Shown in pieces: positions 16,297 through 24,645 of a stretch of 51,938 nt of DNA. Both the position numbers and the translations under genes were made by a program. The stretch comes from Bacteroidales bacterium UBA4179 (GTDB lineage: Bacteria > Bacteroidota > Bacteroidia > Bacteroidales > Dysgonomonadaceae): positions 496 through 52,433 of the forward strand of contig DFUT01000018.1 of assembly GCA_002381125.1 (NCBI GenBank), written 5' to 3'. Numbering within the stretch: the first letter of the stretch is position 1; every line of letters starts with the position of its first letter. Below the pieces are notes generated by a model. The model was not told the DNA's origin. It ran no database searches and worked only from the letters and a program-made list of their open reading frames with translations.

Positions 16297-17319
16297 TTAC
16301 GAAATTCGCAACGATTTGCCCGGGCGTAGTATGGTCTTTGTCGTTATGTTGTTTAAGTTACAGATTTTTTTAACCGAAATGCCATAACGTTTGGCAATTC
16401 CGCTTAATGTATCGCCTTTTTTGATACGATGATATTGTACTTCGCCGGAAACGTATTTATTGGAGTTATTGTTATCTGTCGGTACTTGATAGGTTTCTCC
16501 CGGTTTGAGTATGGATCTGCTGCTTGCAGTCGTTTTTTTGAAACTGGAATTGGTTACGGCATATTCGTCGCGATGGCATACTTTATTGTTGAAATCGACG
16601 ATGAAATTCGGATTGATGGGCCGTCCCAAAAACCGCGTTTCGAAATGAAGATGCGGTCCGGTTGAACGACCTGTACTTCCCGCCAAACCGATAGGTTGCC
16701 CCGATTCGACAAAATCATTCTCTTCAACCAAAAATTTGGACAAATGGCCATAAACCGTTTCAAGACCGTTAATATGACGGATTACGATATAATTGCCGTA
16801 TCCTCCCCGTTCATAATCTTTTACCCTGATTTTTCCGTCAAAAGCGGCATAAATGGTGTCTCCTGTTTTTGCTTTGAGATCAACTCCGTAATGGTATCTC
16901 CTGCTGCCTCTTCTGCCGAAGTTGGAAGTCATGTGGCCATAGCAAGGCATAGAAAAATTCGATAAATCTACCAAAAAAGTATCGGGTACATTTATCGAAG
17001 AACCGTAAGCATTGACATAGCTGTTGCTCCAGACTCCACCGTAGATATCGTCGGCAGGAATATCGGCAGGATTCCATTCTTCTCTTTCAATCGCAGCTTC
17101 ATTTAAAATGGACATGTCCATTTTGAGCTTTATCCCGTCTGCAAATAAATTGGAATTTTCGTCGTTTGAGCTGTGCGATTGTTTGTAGATAATTTCGGGT
17201 CTCGTTGTGTTTTTTGTAGGTTTCGATTGTGAGAAAGCAGTTAACCCGATAAATAGTAATGTTGTCGATAAAATAATCTTTCCTTTGGAAATTATACTCA
17301 CTTCTTCCATAAGTTCCAT
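16297..17319 (-). CDS. Secreted M23 metallopeptidase with C-terminal LysM
   Basis: A 340-residue peptidoglycan hydrolase. An N-terminal hydrophobic signal segment (about residues 13-31, ending LTAFSQ) is followed by a linker. The M23/LytM domain has zinc ligands in YHYGVDLKA and HLHFET, with GHLSKF between them. A C-terminal LysM of about 45 residues follows (HRIKKGDTLSGIAKRYG). It cleaves stem-peptide cross-links in the periplasm, or acts as a divisome or EnvC-like activator if catalytically altered; the ligands look intact. ATG 17319 is chosen; ATG 17310 is also possible, and the TTG at 17364 is unlikely. It lies 45 bp downstream of ndk and may be co-transcribed with it. Confidence 0.9.
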   Translation of the reverse strand: MELMEEVSIISKGKIILSTTLLFIGLTAFSQSKPTKNTTRPEIIYKQSHSSNDENSNLFADGIKLKMDMSILNEAAIEREEWNPADIPADDIYGGVWSNSYVNAYGSSINVPDTFLVDLSNFSMPCYGHMTSNFGRRGSRRYHYGVDLKAKTGDTIYAAFDGKIRVKDYERGGYGNYIVIRHINGLETVYGHLSKFLVEENDFVESGQPIGLAGSTGRSTGPHLHFETRFLGRPINPNFIVDFNNKVCHRDEYAVTNSSFKKTTASSRSILKPGETYQVPTDNNNSNKYVSGEVQYHRIKKGDTLSGIAKRYGISVKKICNLNNITTKTILRPGKSLRIS

Positions 17320-17364
17320 TTCAAAATATCTTTTTAATTTTTGATTTGAAATTGTTTTTTGCAA

Positions 17365-17826
17365 TTAACATTCATCGTTGGCATAAATATGAACATGCAT
17401 TAATTGTGGATAATTAAACAATTCTATGGGTGAAAAAAACCGTTTCAATTCGATTTCTGCTATTTCGGGCGATTCGGATGCATGTACAATGTTCTCCTGA
17501 ACACTCATGCTGTAATCTCCTCGTATAGTACCCGGCTGAGCTTCTCGGCCGTTTGTGACGCCGGTCATTTTCCGTACTACTTGCACCGCATCGATGCCTT
17601 TCAACGCCACAACAATTACCGGGCTCATTTTCATCGACTCTTTGATTCGTTGAAAAAACGGTTTTTCTTTTAAATGTGCATAATGTTCTTCTAAAACTTC
17701 ATCTGTTAAAGCTATCATTTTCATTCCGATTATTTGAAGTCCCTTTTTTTCGAATCGGGAAATTATTTCACCAACTAGGCCTCGCTGGATAGCGGATGGT
17801 TTTAGAATTACTAATGTCCTTTGCAT
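17365..17826 (-). CDS. ndk: Nucleoside diphosphate kinase
   Basis: A 153-residue Ndk that transfers gamma-phosphate between nucleoside triphosphates and diphosphates through a phospho-histidine. The catalytic His115 lies in NIVHASES. The N-terminal TLVILKPSAIQRGLVGEI and MTGVTNGREAQPGTIRGDY are family hallmarks. The protein is slightly longer than the usual 140-150 residues because of an insertion around KEKPFFQRIKESMK. It is cytoplasmic. It is divergent from the DUF2723 gene, with a 475-bp intergenic region on its 5' side, and upstream of the M23 gene on the same strand. On the minus strand a promoter-like TTTACTTTGG lies about 60 bp upstream of the start. Confidence 0.95.
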   Translation of the reverse strand: MQRTLVILKPSAIQRGLVGEIISRFEKKGLQIIGMKMIALTDEVLEEHYAHLKEKPFFQRIKESMKMSPVIVVALKGIDAVQVVRKMTGVTNGREAQPGTIRGDYSMSVQENIVHASESPEIAEIELKRFFSPIELFNYPQLMHVHIYANDEC

Positions 17827-18301
17827 TGGGCTAATACAAACTTGTTAAAGAAAGATGTACAATTACCGTTTCTCTCAATTGGTGCCAAAGTAAACTTTTT
17901 CTTTTTTTTCGTCCAAAAAAAATAGGGTCAAATTTCGTTCTAAAAGCAGTTGGGAAAGAAAGAAAACATAAAACATGTTTGTAAGTAGCTGTGTAATAAA
18001 AGGATGCGCAAAAACATGTTTTGCAACATGTTTTAAATGTTTTCAGAATTTTAAAAGATATTTAACTGCAAATTAACGTGAATCTCAGGTTGTTGTCCCC
18101 ATTGTTCTTTGGGCACTCGAATGAATGCTTTTCGATTTTTTATGTTATCTTGGGCAAATCGCCCATGAATAATGGTAGTTTATAGATAGTTTTATGTATT
18201 TTTGCGCTTAGAAATCTTTTCAAAGAGTGGGGGATAGGGGTCGCCCGCCATTGATAATAAGATGATAACATGTATTGTATTAATTTTATTATTGACTGAT
18301 A
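17827..18301. other. Long divergent intergenic region with promoters
   Basis: The 475 bp between ndk and the DUF2723 gene hold no gene. Near ndk, TTTACTTTGG on the minus strand (about 17884-17893) is a likely -7 region. Near the DUF2723 gene, TATTTTTG at 18197-18204 fits the -7 consensus, about 100 bp before the ATG. The middle contains three AACATGTT-type palindromes, listed separately. Confidence 0.5.
17971..18034. repeat. Three ACATGT-centred palindromes
   Basis: AAACATGTTT (17971-17980), AAAACATGTTTT (18011-18022) and AACATGTTTT-like (about 18025-18034). Each is a perfect dyad around ACATGT. The last two are only a few bases apart. Repeated dyads in a divergent promoter region look like operator sites, but no regulator is identified. 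Confidence 0.45.
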
Positions 18302-21300
18302 ATGAAACGATATAAATTAATCGACACTGTCACCGGTTGGGTGGTTTTTGCCATAGCGGCAATTGTTTATCTATTGACTATTGAGCCCACTACGAGCTTT
18401 TGGGATTGTCCCGAATTCATTGCGTGTGCTTATAAATTGGAAGTGGGTCATCCGCCGGGAGCCCCTTTCTTCATGCTGGTGGGTAATCTTTTTACACAAT
18501 TCACCTCCGATCCTACCCAGGTTGCCAAGATGGTAAATGCCATGTCGGCCTTAATGAGTGCGTTTACCATTCTGTTTCTTTTTTGGACGATTACACATCT
18601 GACGAGAAAGCTGGTGCTGAGTAGCAATAAAACCGAGCTTACCCTCGGACAGACCATTATCGTGATGGGTTGCGGTATTGTAGGGGCTTTGGTTTATACG
18701 TTTTCCGATACTTTTTGGTTTTCGGCAGTAGAAGCCGAAGTTTATGCTTTTTCGTCCATGTTGACGGCGCTGGTTTTTTGGTTGATATTAAAATGGGAAG
18801 ACAACGCCGAGAAACCGCATTCCGAGAAATGGATTATTCTCATCGCATACATTATGGGGCTCTCCATTGGAGTCCACTTGCTCAACTTGCTCTGTATTCC
18901 CGCTATTGTTTTGGTATACTATTACAAGAAGAGCGAGAATGTTTCATGGAAAGGAGGATTGGGGGCTTTATTGATCTCCTTTGCGTTAATTCTTGTCCTG
19001 ATGTATGGGATTATCCCGGGATTTACCAAAGTAGGGGGATGGTTTGAATTGTTCTTCGTAAATACGGTAGGCTTGCCTTACAATACCGGTTTATTTATCT
19101 ACCTCGCTTTGTTGGTTGTTTGCATTGTATGGACTCTTTTGGAGAGCATGAGGGATAACCCCCATTCGAAAAGAGTCAAAACAACCTTCATATTAAGTCT
19201 TGCCATGTCGGGAATCCTGTTTATGGGCGATAATGTGTTGATATGGCTTATTCTGATAGGTGTGGCTTTTTATTTGATTTTTCGGTACAAAAAAACGAAT
19301 ATTCAATTCATTAATCTTGCCATCTCTTGTTTGCTGGTCATATTGATTGGTTTTTCGGCATATGCCATTATCCCTATTCGTTCGAGTGCCAATCCGCCGA
19401 TGGACGAAAATTCGCCCGAAGACGTTTTTGCGTTGGCAAGTTATTTGAATCGTGAACAATATGGAGAGACTCCTCTTATTTACGGTCACACCTATGCTTC
19501 TCAAATTGAAAGAAAAGCTGATGGTTCGCCAATAGTGGTAAAAGAGAAAAAAAGATACGCGAAAGCGATCAAAAAATCGCCCGACGAAAAAGATCGCTAT
19601 GAGGTGGTGTCTACTTCTCCCACATATAAATATACAAATACGATGTTTTTCCCACGTATGCATTCGACAAGCCATAATCCGGGTTTTGCGAATCATATGA
19701 TAGGGTATCGTCAATGGGGAGGCGTAATGGATCCACATAGAAAACCCACAATGTTGGAAAACCTCAGGTTTTTCTTCAACTATCAGCTCAATTACATGTA
19801 TTGGCGCTATTTTATGTGGAATTTTTCGGGAAGGCAAAACGATATTCAAGGCGATGGGGGTATTACCAAAGGCAACTGGATTACGGGAATTCCTTTCATA
19901 GACGACAAGGTATTGGGTTTGGGACCACAGGATAACATTGCTCCGGATGTAGCGGACAATAAAGGCAGAAACACGTATTTTATGCTGCCTTTCATTTTGG
20001 GCATTATCGGCATTGTATATCAATTGTCGCTGAAGGAAAAAGGGTTCGAAAGTTTTTCCATTGTCTTCATGTTGTTTTTTATGACGGGGATAGCCATTGT
20101 GATGTATCTCAATCAAACTCCTTTTGAACCCCGCGAGCGCGATTATGCGTATGCCGGTTCTTTTTATGCCTTTTCCATTTGGGTGGGGATGGGGGTAGCG
20201 GGCATTGGTTTATTTTTGCGCAAGTATTTGAAAAATACGACAGCTGCGGCATCGCTTGCCACAATAGCCTGTGTTTTTGTCCCTATCCGGATGGCTGCTC
20301 AGAATTGGGACGATCACGATCGGTCGGAAAGATATATGGCACGCGATACGGGGATGAATTATCTGAACAGTGTGGGCAAAAACGGCATTATTTTTTGCAA
20401 TGGCGATAACGATACTTTCCCGCTGTGGTATCTGCATGAGGTGGAAGAATTTCGTACCGATACCCGTGCATGCAATTTAAGTTATTTGCAAACGGAATGG
20501 TATGTCGATCAAATGGTGCGTCAGGCATATGACTCGGAACCCCTTCCCATCAAATGGCCAAGGGAGAGATATGCCTCTGATGCCGGTTCTCATGCTTATA
20601 TTTTGACAAGAAAAGAGATTGAACGTATATTGCAACAAAATAATATTCCACCGGTTTCCTATCATTTGTATTACGACACGAATGTGTTTAAGGATACGAT
20701 ACCGCTTAAGCAAACGATGGAAAATTTGCGGACAGGAATAAATGCAACTCCCAAAAATCCGTTTCCATCGTTGGACAATGAACCGATTATTCCCGGTAAT
20801 CTGTTGTACCTCGACGTGGATACGGCAAAAGTGAACTGGATGGCATTCAATTCCCAACCGGCAAACCGAATGTATATCGATCTCGGAAATAAATCGGTAG
20901 CTTACCGACAAGATTTAATGGTATTGGAAATGCTTACCAATATCAACGACGATAATTGGGAAAGACCTATCTCTTATGCGGTGACGGTAGATAGGAATTT
21001 GTATGCGCCTGTCGGTAATAATTTAACACTCGAAGGAATTGCTTATCGGATTACGCCGGGTACCCCGTTGAATAATGGGGTAAACGTCGATGTTGCTTAT
21101 GATATCATGATGAATACATTCAGGTGGGGCGGCATCGATAAAAATCCGGATATTTATCTCGATCAAACTTGTCGGAATATGATTTACACTTTCCGCATGT
21201 ATTTCTCCCAATTGATTGAAGCGTTAATCGGTGAAGGCGAAAAAGATAAAGCGTTGGCTGCGCTTGACAAATGTACTGCGGCCATGCCTTCGACGGCAGT

Positions 21301-21769
21301 GCCTTACGGAACGGAAGGATTGTTGCTGGCCAGAGCATATTATCAGTTGGGACAAAACGAAAAGGGAGAAGCTCTCATTGATGAAATTAGTGAAAGAATC
21401 ACTAAAAATTTAGCATGGTTCGATCGTCTTACGCCTCAACAAATGGCCGATTCGTGGATTGATATTTCGAGGAATAATTTGGATCCGTTGTTATTGATTT
21501 CCAATATTTACCAACAATATAACAAGGAAAAGTATCAACCGCTGGTAGACGATCTTTTAGAACGAGCACAATTTTATTATATAAGAGGAATCACTCCCTT
21601 GGGCGATTCCATTGTGCAGGAAATTACCAATGTGTCTATTCGTGGATTTTATGGTTCGGGTTCAGACTCGATAAGTCAGAAAATGAATGAGCAAAATGTG
21701 CAGAAGGCATTGAAATTGATGCAGCAATTCAACCCGAAATTGCTCGAACAGTATGGTATGAGTGAATAA
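18302..21769 (+). CDS. DUF2723 multi-pass membrane protein, GT-C-like with periplasmic C-terminal part
   Basis: A 1155-residue protein. The first 550 residues hold about a dozen membrane helices with the DUF2723 signature TTSFWDCPEFIACAYKLEVG followed by HPPGAPFF near residues 30-60. Later stretches include NQTPFEPRERDYAYAGSFYA, before the last helices. The C-terminal 500 residues are soluble and include a helical, TPR-like tail. DUF2723 proteins resemble GT-C glycosyltransferases, and the eukaryotic relative TMEM260 is a protein O-mannosyltransferase. Members are near-universal in Bacteroidota, which O-glycosylate many exported proteins, so an O-glycosylation role is plausible but inferred. 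It is monocistronic: a long 5' region precedes it and a terminator follows at 21777. Confidence 0.85.
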   Translation: MKRYKLIDTVTGWVVFAIAAIVYLLTIEPTTSFWDCPEFIACAYKLEVGHPPGAPFFMLVGNLFTQFTSDPTQVAKMVNAMSALMSAFTILFLFWTITHLTRKLVLSSNKTELTLGQTIIVMGCGIVGALVYTFSDTFWFSAVEAEVYAFSSMLTALVFWLILKWEDNAEKPHSEKWIILIAYIMGLSIGVHLLNLLCIPAIVLVYYYKKSENVSWKGGLGALLISFALILVLMYGIIPGFTKVGGWFELFFVNTVGLPYNTGLFIYLALLVVCIVWTLLESMRDNPHSKRVKTTFILSLAMSGILFMGDNVLIWLILIGVAFYLIFRYKKTNIQFINLAISCLLVILIGFSAYAIIPIRSSANPPMDENSPEDVFALASYLNREQYGETPLIYGHTYASQIERKADGSPIVVKEKKRYAKAIKKSPDEKDRYEVVSTSPTYKYTNTMFFPRMHSTSHNPGFANHMIGYRQWGGVMDPHRKPTMLENLRFFFNYQLNYMYWRYFMWNFSGRQNDIQGDGGITKGNWITGIPFIDDKVLGLGPQDNIAPDVADNKGRNTYFMLPFILGIIGIVYQLSLKEKGFESFSIVFMLFFMTGIAIVMYLNQTPFEPRERDYAYAGSFYAFSIWVGMGVAGIGLFLRKYLKNTTAAASLATIACVFVPIRMAAQNWDDHDRSERYMARDTGMNYLNSVGKNGIIFCNGDNDTFPLWYLHEVEEFRTDTRACNLSYLQTEWYVDQMVRQAYDSEPLPIKWPRERYASDAGSHAYILTRKEIERILQQNNIPPVSYHLYYDTNVFKDTIPLKQTMENLRTGINATPKNPFPSLDNEPIIPGNLLYLDVDTAKVNWMAFNSQPANRMYIDLGNKSVAYRQDLMVLEMLTNINDDNWERPISYAVTVDRNLYAPVGNNLTLEGIAYRITPGTPLNNGVNVDVAYDIMMNTFRWGGIDKNPDIYLDQTCRNMIYTFRMYFSQLIEALIGEGEKDKALAALDKCTAAMPSTAVPYGTEGLLLARAYYQLGQNEKGEALIDEISERITKNLAWFDRLTPQQMADSWIDISRNNLDPLLLISNIYQQYNKEKYQPLVDDLLERAQFYYIRGITPLGDSIVQEITNVSIRGFYGSGSDSISQKMNEQNVQKALKLMQQFNPKLLEQYGMSE

Positions 21770-21776
21770 GAACAAC

Positions 21777-21820
21777 GGCCTCTTTCGGTGAGATAAAAAT
21801 TGGAAGAGGCCTTTTTATTT
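21777..21820 (+). terminator. Rho-independent terminator after the DUF2723 gene
   Basis: GGCCTCTTTC (21777-21786) pairs with GGAAGAGGCC (21802-21811), followed by TTTTTATTT. It lies 7 bp after the DUF2723 stop codon and 10 bp before the next start codon. Confidence 0.9.
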
Positions 21821-21830
21821 GATTATTTCC

Positions 21831-22448
21831 ATGTTCATAGAGCGACCTCCCTTATTTTATCGTATATTTTATCCGGGTGCGGTTTGGAGAATAAAAAACG
21901 GCAAAGAAAAGACGGTTTATTTAACTTTTGATGATGGGCCTATTCCTGAAGTTACCCCCTGGGTTTTGGATGTGCTCGATATATATCGGATTAAGGCGAC
22001 TTTTTTTTGCGTGGGCGATAATGTTCGAAAATACCCATCTCTTTATCGTCAAATTCTTGAAAAAGGACATATTACGGGTAATCACACCTTTAATCATATA
22101 CAAGGATGGAAACACGGTGCCGACTATTTTATCGCCAATACGCAAAAAGCAAATTCGTATATCCAATCCCCGTTTTTTCGTCCGCCTCATGGTCATATTC
22201 TACATTCACAATTTGTTTTATTGAAGAAAAAAGGGTATAAATTCATTATGTGGGATGTCGTTACGCGTGATTACAGCAAATATATGACTCCCGAGAAAGT
22301 GCTCAATAATGTAAAAAAATACGTACGAAACGGGTCGATCATTGTGTTTCACGATTCGTTGAAAGCAGAAAAAAACCTGAAATATGCCCTTCCCTTAGCT
22401 ATCGAATGGCTCAAAGGAGAAGGGTATTCTTTTGGATTAATTCATTGA
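21831..22448 (+). CDS. Polysaccharide deacetylase (NodB domain, CE4)
   Basis: A 205-residue carbohydrate esterase family 4 protein. Motif 1 is TFDDGP with Asp34 and Asp35, motif 2 is GNHTFNH with the metal histidines His85 and His89, motif 3 is RPPHG, and motif 5 includes IVFHDS. These are the residues needed for zinc-dependent N- or O-deacetylation of GlcNAc-type polymers such as peptidoglycan or capsule. No clear signal peptide is present; a short hydrophobic stretch around residues 8-20 could be a membrane anchor. The ATG at 21831 is preferred to the TTG at 21819, which lies inside the terminator's T tract. It is a short single gene between a terminator and the MATE promoter. Confidence 0.88.
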   Translation: MFIERPPLFYRIFYPGAVWRIKNGKEKTVYLTFDDGPIPEVTPWVLDVLDIYRIKATFFCVGDNVRKYPSLYRQILEKGHITGNHTFNHIQGWKHGADYFIANTQKANSYIQSPFFRPPHGHILHSQFVLLKKKGYKFIMWDVVTRDYSKYMTPEKVLNNVKKYVRNGSIIVFHDSLKAEKNLKYALPLAIEWLKGEGYSFGLIH

Positions 22449-22573
22449 TCAATACAATTTTTGAGTCCACTTGAATAAGTCTTATTTATTGAAGATGAGC
22501 AAAAAATCAACCTAAAAATCAAAATGTTCTTTTCTGTTGTTGATTTTAAACATCGGATTCGGCCCATTTTTTG

Positions 22574-22581
22574 TACTTTTG
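22574..22581 (+). promoter_or_regulatory. -7 promoter element for the MATE gene
   Basis: TACTTTTG fits TAnnTTTG and lies 28 bp before ATG 22610. It falls inside the longer open frame that starts at 22571, and this supports 22610 as the true start. The -33 element is poorly defined. Confidence 0.6.
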
Positions 22582-22609
22582 CGAGGAATTTGTTATTAAA
22601 GATTGTAGA

Positions 22610-23974
22610 ATGGAGAAAAAAGGTTTACCGTTAGCATTAGGAACAGAAAAAATAAGGGACTTGCTTATTCAGTATTCGTTGCCTGCGATTGTGGCAATGG
22701 TGGCTTCATCGTTATATAATATAACCGATAGTATCTTCATTGGTCACGGGGTAGGAGCATTGGCGATTTCGGGTCTGGCAGTAACCTTTCCTTTTATGAA
22801 TCTTTCTGCCGCTTTTGGTTCGTTGGTTGGAGCAGGGGCTTCAACGTTGATGTCGGTCAGGTTAGGACAAAAAGATTATTCTACCGCCAATCGCATTTTG
22901 GGAAACGTATTTGTATTGAATGTGATTTTCGGTTTGGTATTCATGATTGTTTCGCTGATTTTCTTGGATCCGATTCTTCGCTTTTTTGGGGCGAGTTCTG
23001 CCACGCTGCCTTATGCGCATGATTATATGCTGGTTATTTTATTGGGTAATGTTTTTACCCACATTTACTTGGGGTTAAACGGCATATTGCGCTCGTCGGG
23101 CATGCCGCAAAAGGCAATGTATGCCACTTTGATATCGGTGGTGCTGAATGCGGTGCTTACTCCCATATTCATTTTCACCTTTAAATGGGGAATCAAGGGA
23201 AGTGCATTGGCTACCGTCATTTCGCAAATCATTATGTTGGGTTGGCAAATAAAGCTGTTCAGCAACAAAGATCATTTTATTCATTTGCAGAAAGGGATTT
23301 TTAAGCCCGACCCAAAAATCATAAAAGATTCGTTGGCTATCGGCATGTCTCCTTTTTTAATGAATGCGGTTTCGTGCGTTATCGTTATCATCATTAATCA
23401 AACGCTCATAAGGCACGGCGGAGATTTGGCCGTTGGTGCATACGGTATCGTCAATCGTGTTTCGTTTCTTTTTATAATGGTAACGATGGGGTTAAACCAA
23501 GGCATGCAACCTATTGCGGGCTATAATTTCGGGGCGAGAAACTATAAACGTGTCAATGAGGTCTTAAAACTTACCATTTTTATGGCAATAGGTGTTATGA
23601 CTTTCGGCTTTTTGATCGTGGAGCTTTTCCCCGAGCTCGTGGCTTCTGTATTTACCAAAGATTCGACTTTAATTCATTTGGCTGCAGAAGGTTTACGTAT
23701 CGTATTCCTTTTTTTCCCCATTGTGGGATTTCAAATGGTCGTTACCAATTTTTTTCAGAGTATCGGGATGGCGGGAAGAGCCGTTTTTTTATCTCTGAGC
23801 CGTCAGTTGCTTTTTTTGTTGCCGTTTTTATTAACTTTACCTTCTGTTTATGGATTAAAAGGCGTGTGGTACAGTATGCCTGCGGCAGATTTGCTGGCAT
23901 CGTTGGTGGCTGCTTATATGCTGTTTGTGAATTTTCGGAAATTTATCAAAAAGAATGCGGAAAATACGCATTGA
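22610..23974 (+). CDS. MATE family multidrug/sodium efflux transporter
   Basis: A 454-residue inner-membrane protein with 12 helices of the MATE (NorM/DinF) family. The first helices read IVAMVASSLYNITDSIFIGH and GLAVTFPFMNLSAAFGSLVG-type sequence, and the second half repeats the fold (MGLNQGMQPIAGYNFGARN). Members export cationic drugs or metabolites in exchange for Na+ or H+. The start at 22610 (MEKKGLPLALG) is fixed by the promoter element overlapping the upstream frame. The stop at 23974 is 5 bp before a possible ATG of the next gene, so the two are probably co-transcribed. The substrate is unknown. Confidence 0.92.
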   Translation: MEKKGLPLALGTEKIRDLLIQYSLPAIVAMVASSLYNITDSIFIGHGVGALAISGLAVTFPFMNLSAAFGSLVGAGASTLMSVRLGQKDYSTANRILGNVFVLNVIFGLVFMIVSLIFLDPILRFFGASSATLPYAHDYMLVILLGNVFTHIYLGLNGILRSSGMPQKAMYATLISVVLNAVLTPIFIFTFKWGIKGSALATVISQIIMLGWQIKLFSNKDHFIHLQKGIFKPDPKIIKDSLAIGMSPFLMNAVSCVIVIIINQTLIRHGGDLAVGAYGIVNRVSFLFIMVTMGLNQGMQPIAGYNFGARNYKRVNEVLKLTIFMAIGVMTFGFLIVELFPELVASVFTKDSTLIHLAAEGLRIVFLFFPIVGFQMVVTNFFQSIGMAGRAVFLSLSRQLLFLLPFLLTLPSVYGLKGVWYSMPAADLLASLVAAYMLFVNFRKFIKKNAENTH

Positions 23975-23994
23975 GTTTAATGGGAATATGTCAT

Positions 23995-24627
23995 ATGGAT
24001 AAAAAATTTGTTATCAATATCGGTCGTCAACTTGGCAGCGGAGGCCACTTGATAGGCGAAGAGTTGTCGCGACAGCTTGGTGTTCCTTTATACGATAAGG
24101 AACTTATCGAGCTTGCTTCAAAGGAAAGCGGTCTGAGTAAAGAGTTTTTCGAGCAAATGGATGAAAAGAAGTCCCATAGCATTTTCGGTGGGTTTTTTGG
24201 TTTGCGAAATTCTTCTGTAGCCGAGATTTATCCTAGCGAGAGCTACCTTTGCAACGAAACCTTATTCAAAATTCAAAGCGACGTTATACGCAATTTGGCC
24301 GAGAAGCAGTCGTGCATTTTTATTGGGCGTTGTGCCGATTACGTGCTGAAGGATCACCCTCGTGCCGTGAATATTTTCATTACGGCCGATATTGAAGATC
24401 GAATAAAACGGGTTAGTGAAATTTATCGGTTGACCTCACAAGATAAAGCCCTTGCCTATATAAAGAAGATGGATAAAAAAAGATCCGGTTATTATAATTA
24501 TTATACCGATAAGAAATGGGGTGCGGCCGAATCCTATCATTTATGTATGAATTCATCGGTTCTAGGTATCGAAAAAACCGTGGCATTCATCCGTCGTTTT
24601 GCGGAAGAAAAATTGGGATCTTTATAA
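23995..24627 (+). CDS. Cytidylate kinase-like P-loop protein
   Basis: A 210-residue protein of the cytidylate-kinase-like (AAK/Cmk2) family. The nucleotide-binding loop is INIGRQLGSGGHLIGEELS, an atypical P-loop near residues 5-23. FIGRCADYVLKD and the arginine-rich lid DRIKRVSEIY follow. The sequence MDKKRSGYYNYYTDKKWG is a characteristic family stretch. True CMP kinase is usually longer and has a classical GxxxxGKS/T, so this is likely a nucleotide-kinase-like protein of unsettled substrate. ATG 23995 is chosen; ATG 23980 is in frame too. It follows the MATE gene and converges with the amidase-like gene, 18 bp away. Confidence 0.82.
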   Translation: MDKKFVINIGRQLGSGGHLIGEELSRQLGVPLYDKELIELASKESGLSKEFFEQMDEKKSHSIFGGFFGLRNSSVAEIYPSESYLCNETLFKIQSDVIRNLAEKQSCIFIGRCADYVLKDHPRAVNIFITADIEDRIKRVSEIYRLTSQDKALAYIKKMDKKRSGYYNYYTDKKWGAAESYHLCMNSSVLGIEKTVAFIRRFAEEKLGSL

Positions 24628-24645
24628 TTTTTTGTTTGTTTCCTT

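Noticed and set aside
19193..20116. Minus-strand 307-codon open frame
   Set aside because: Antisense shadow of the DUF2723 gene, with histidine- and arginine-rich nonsense composition.
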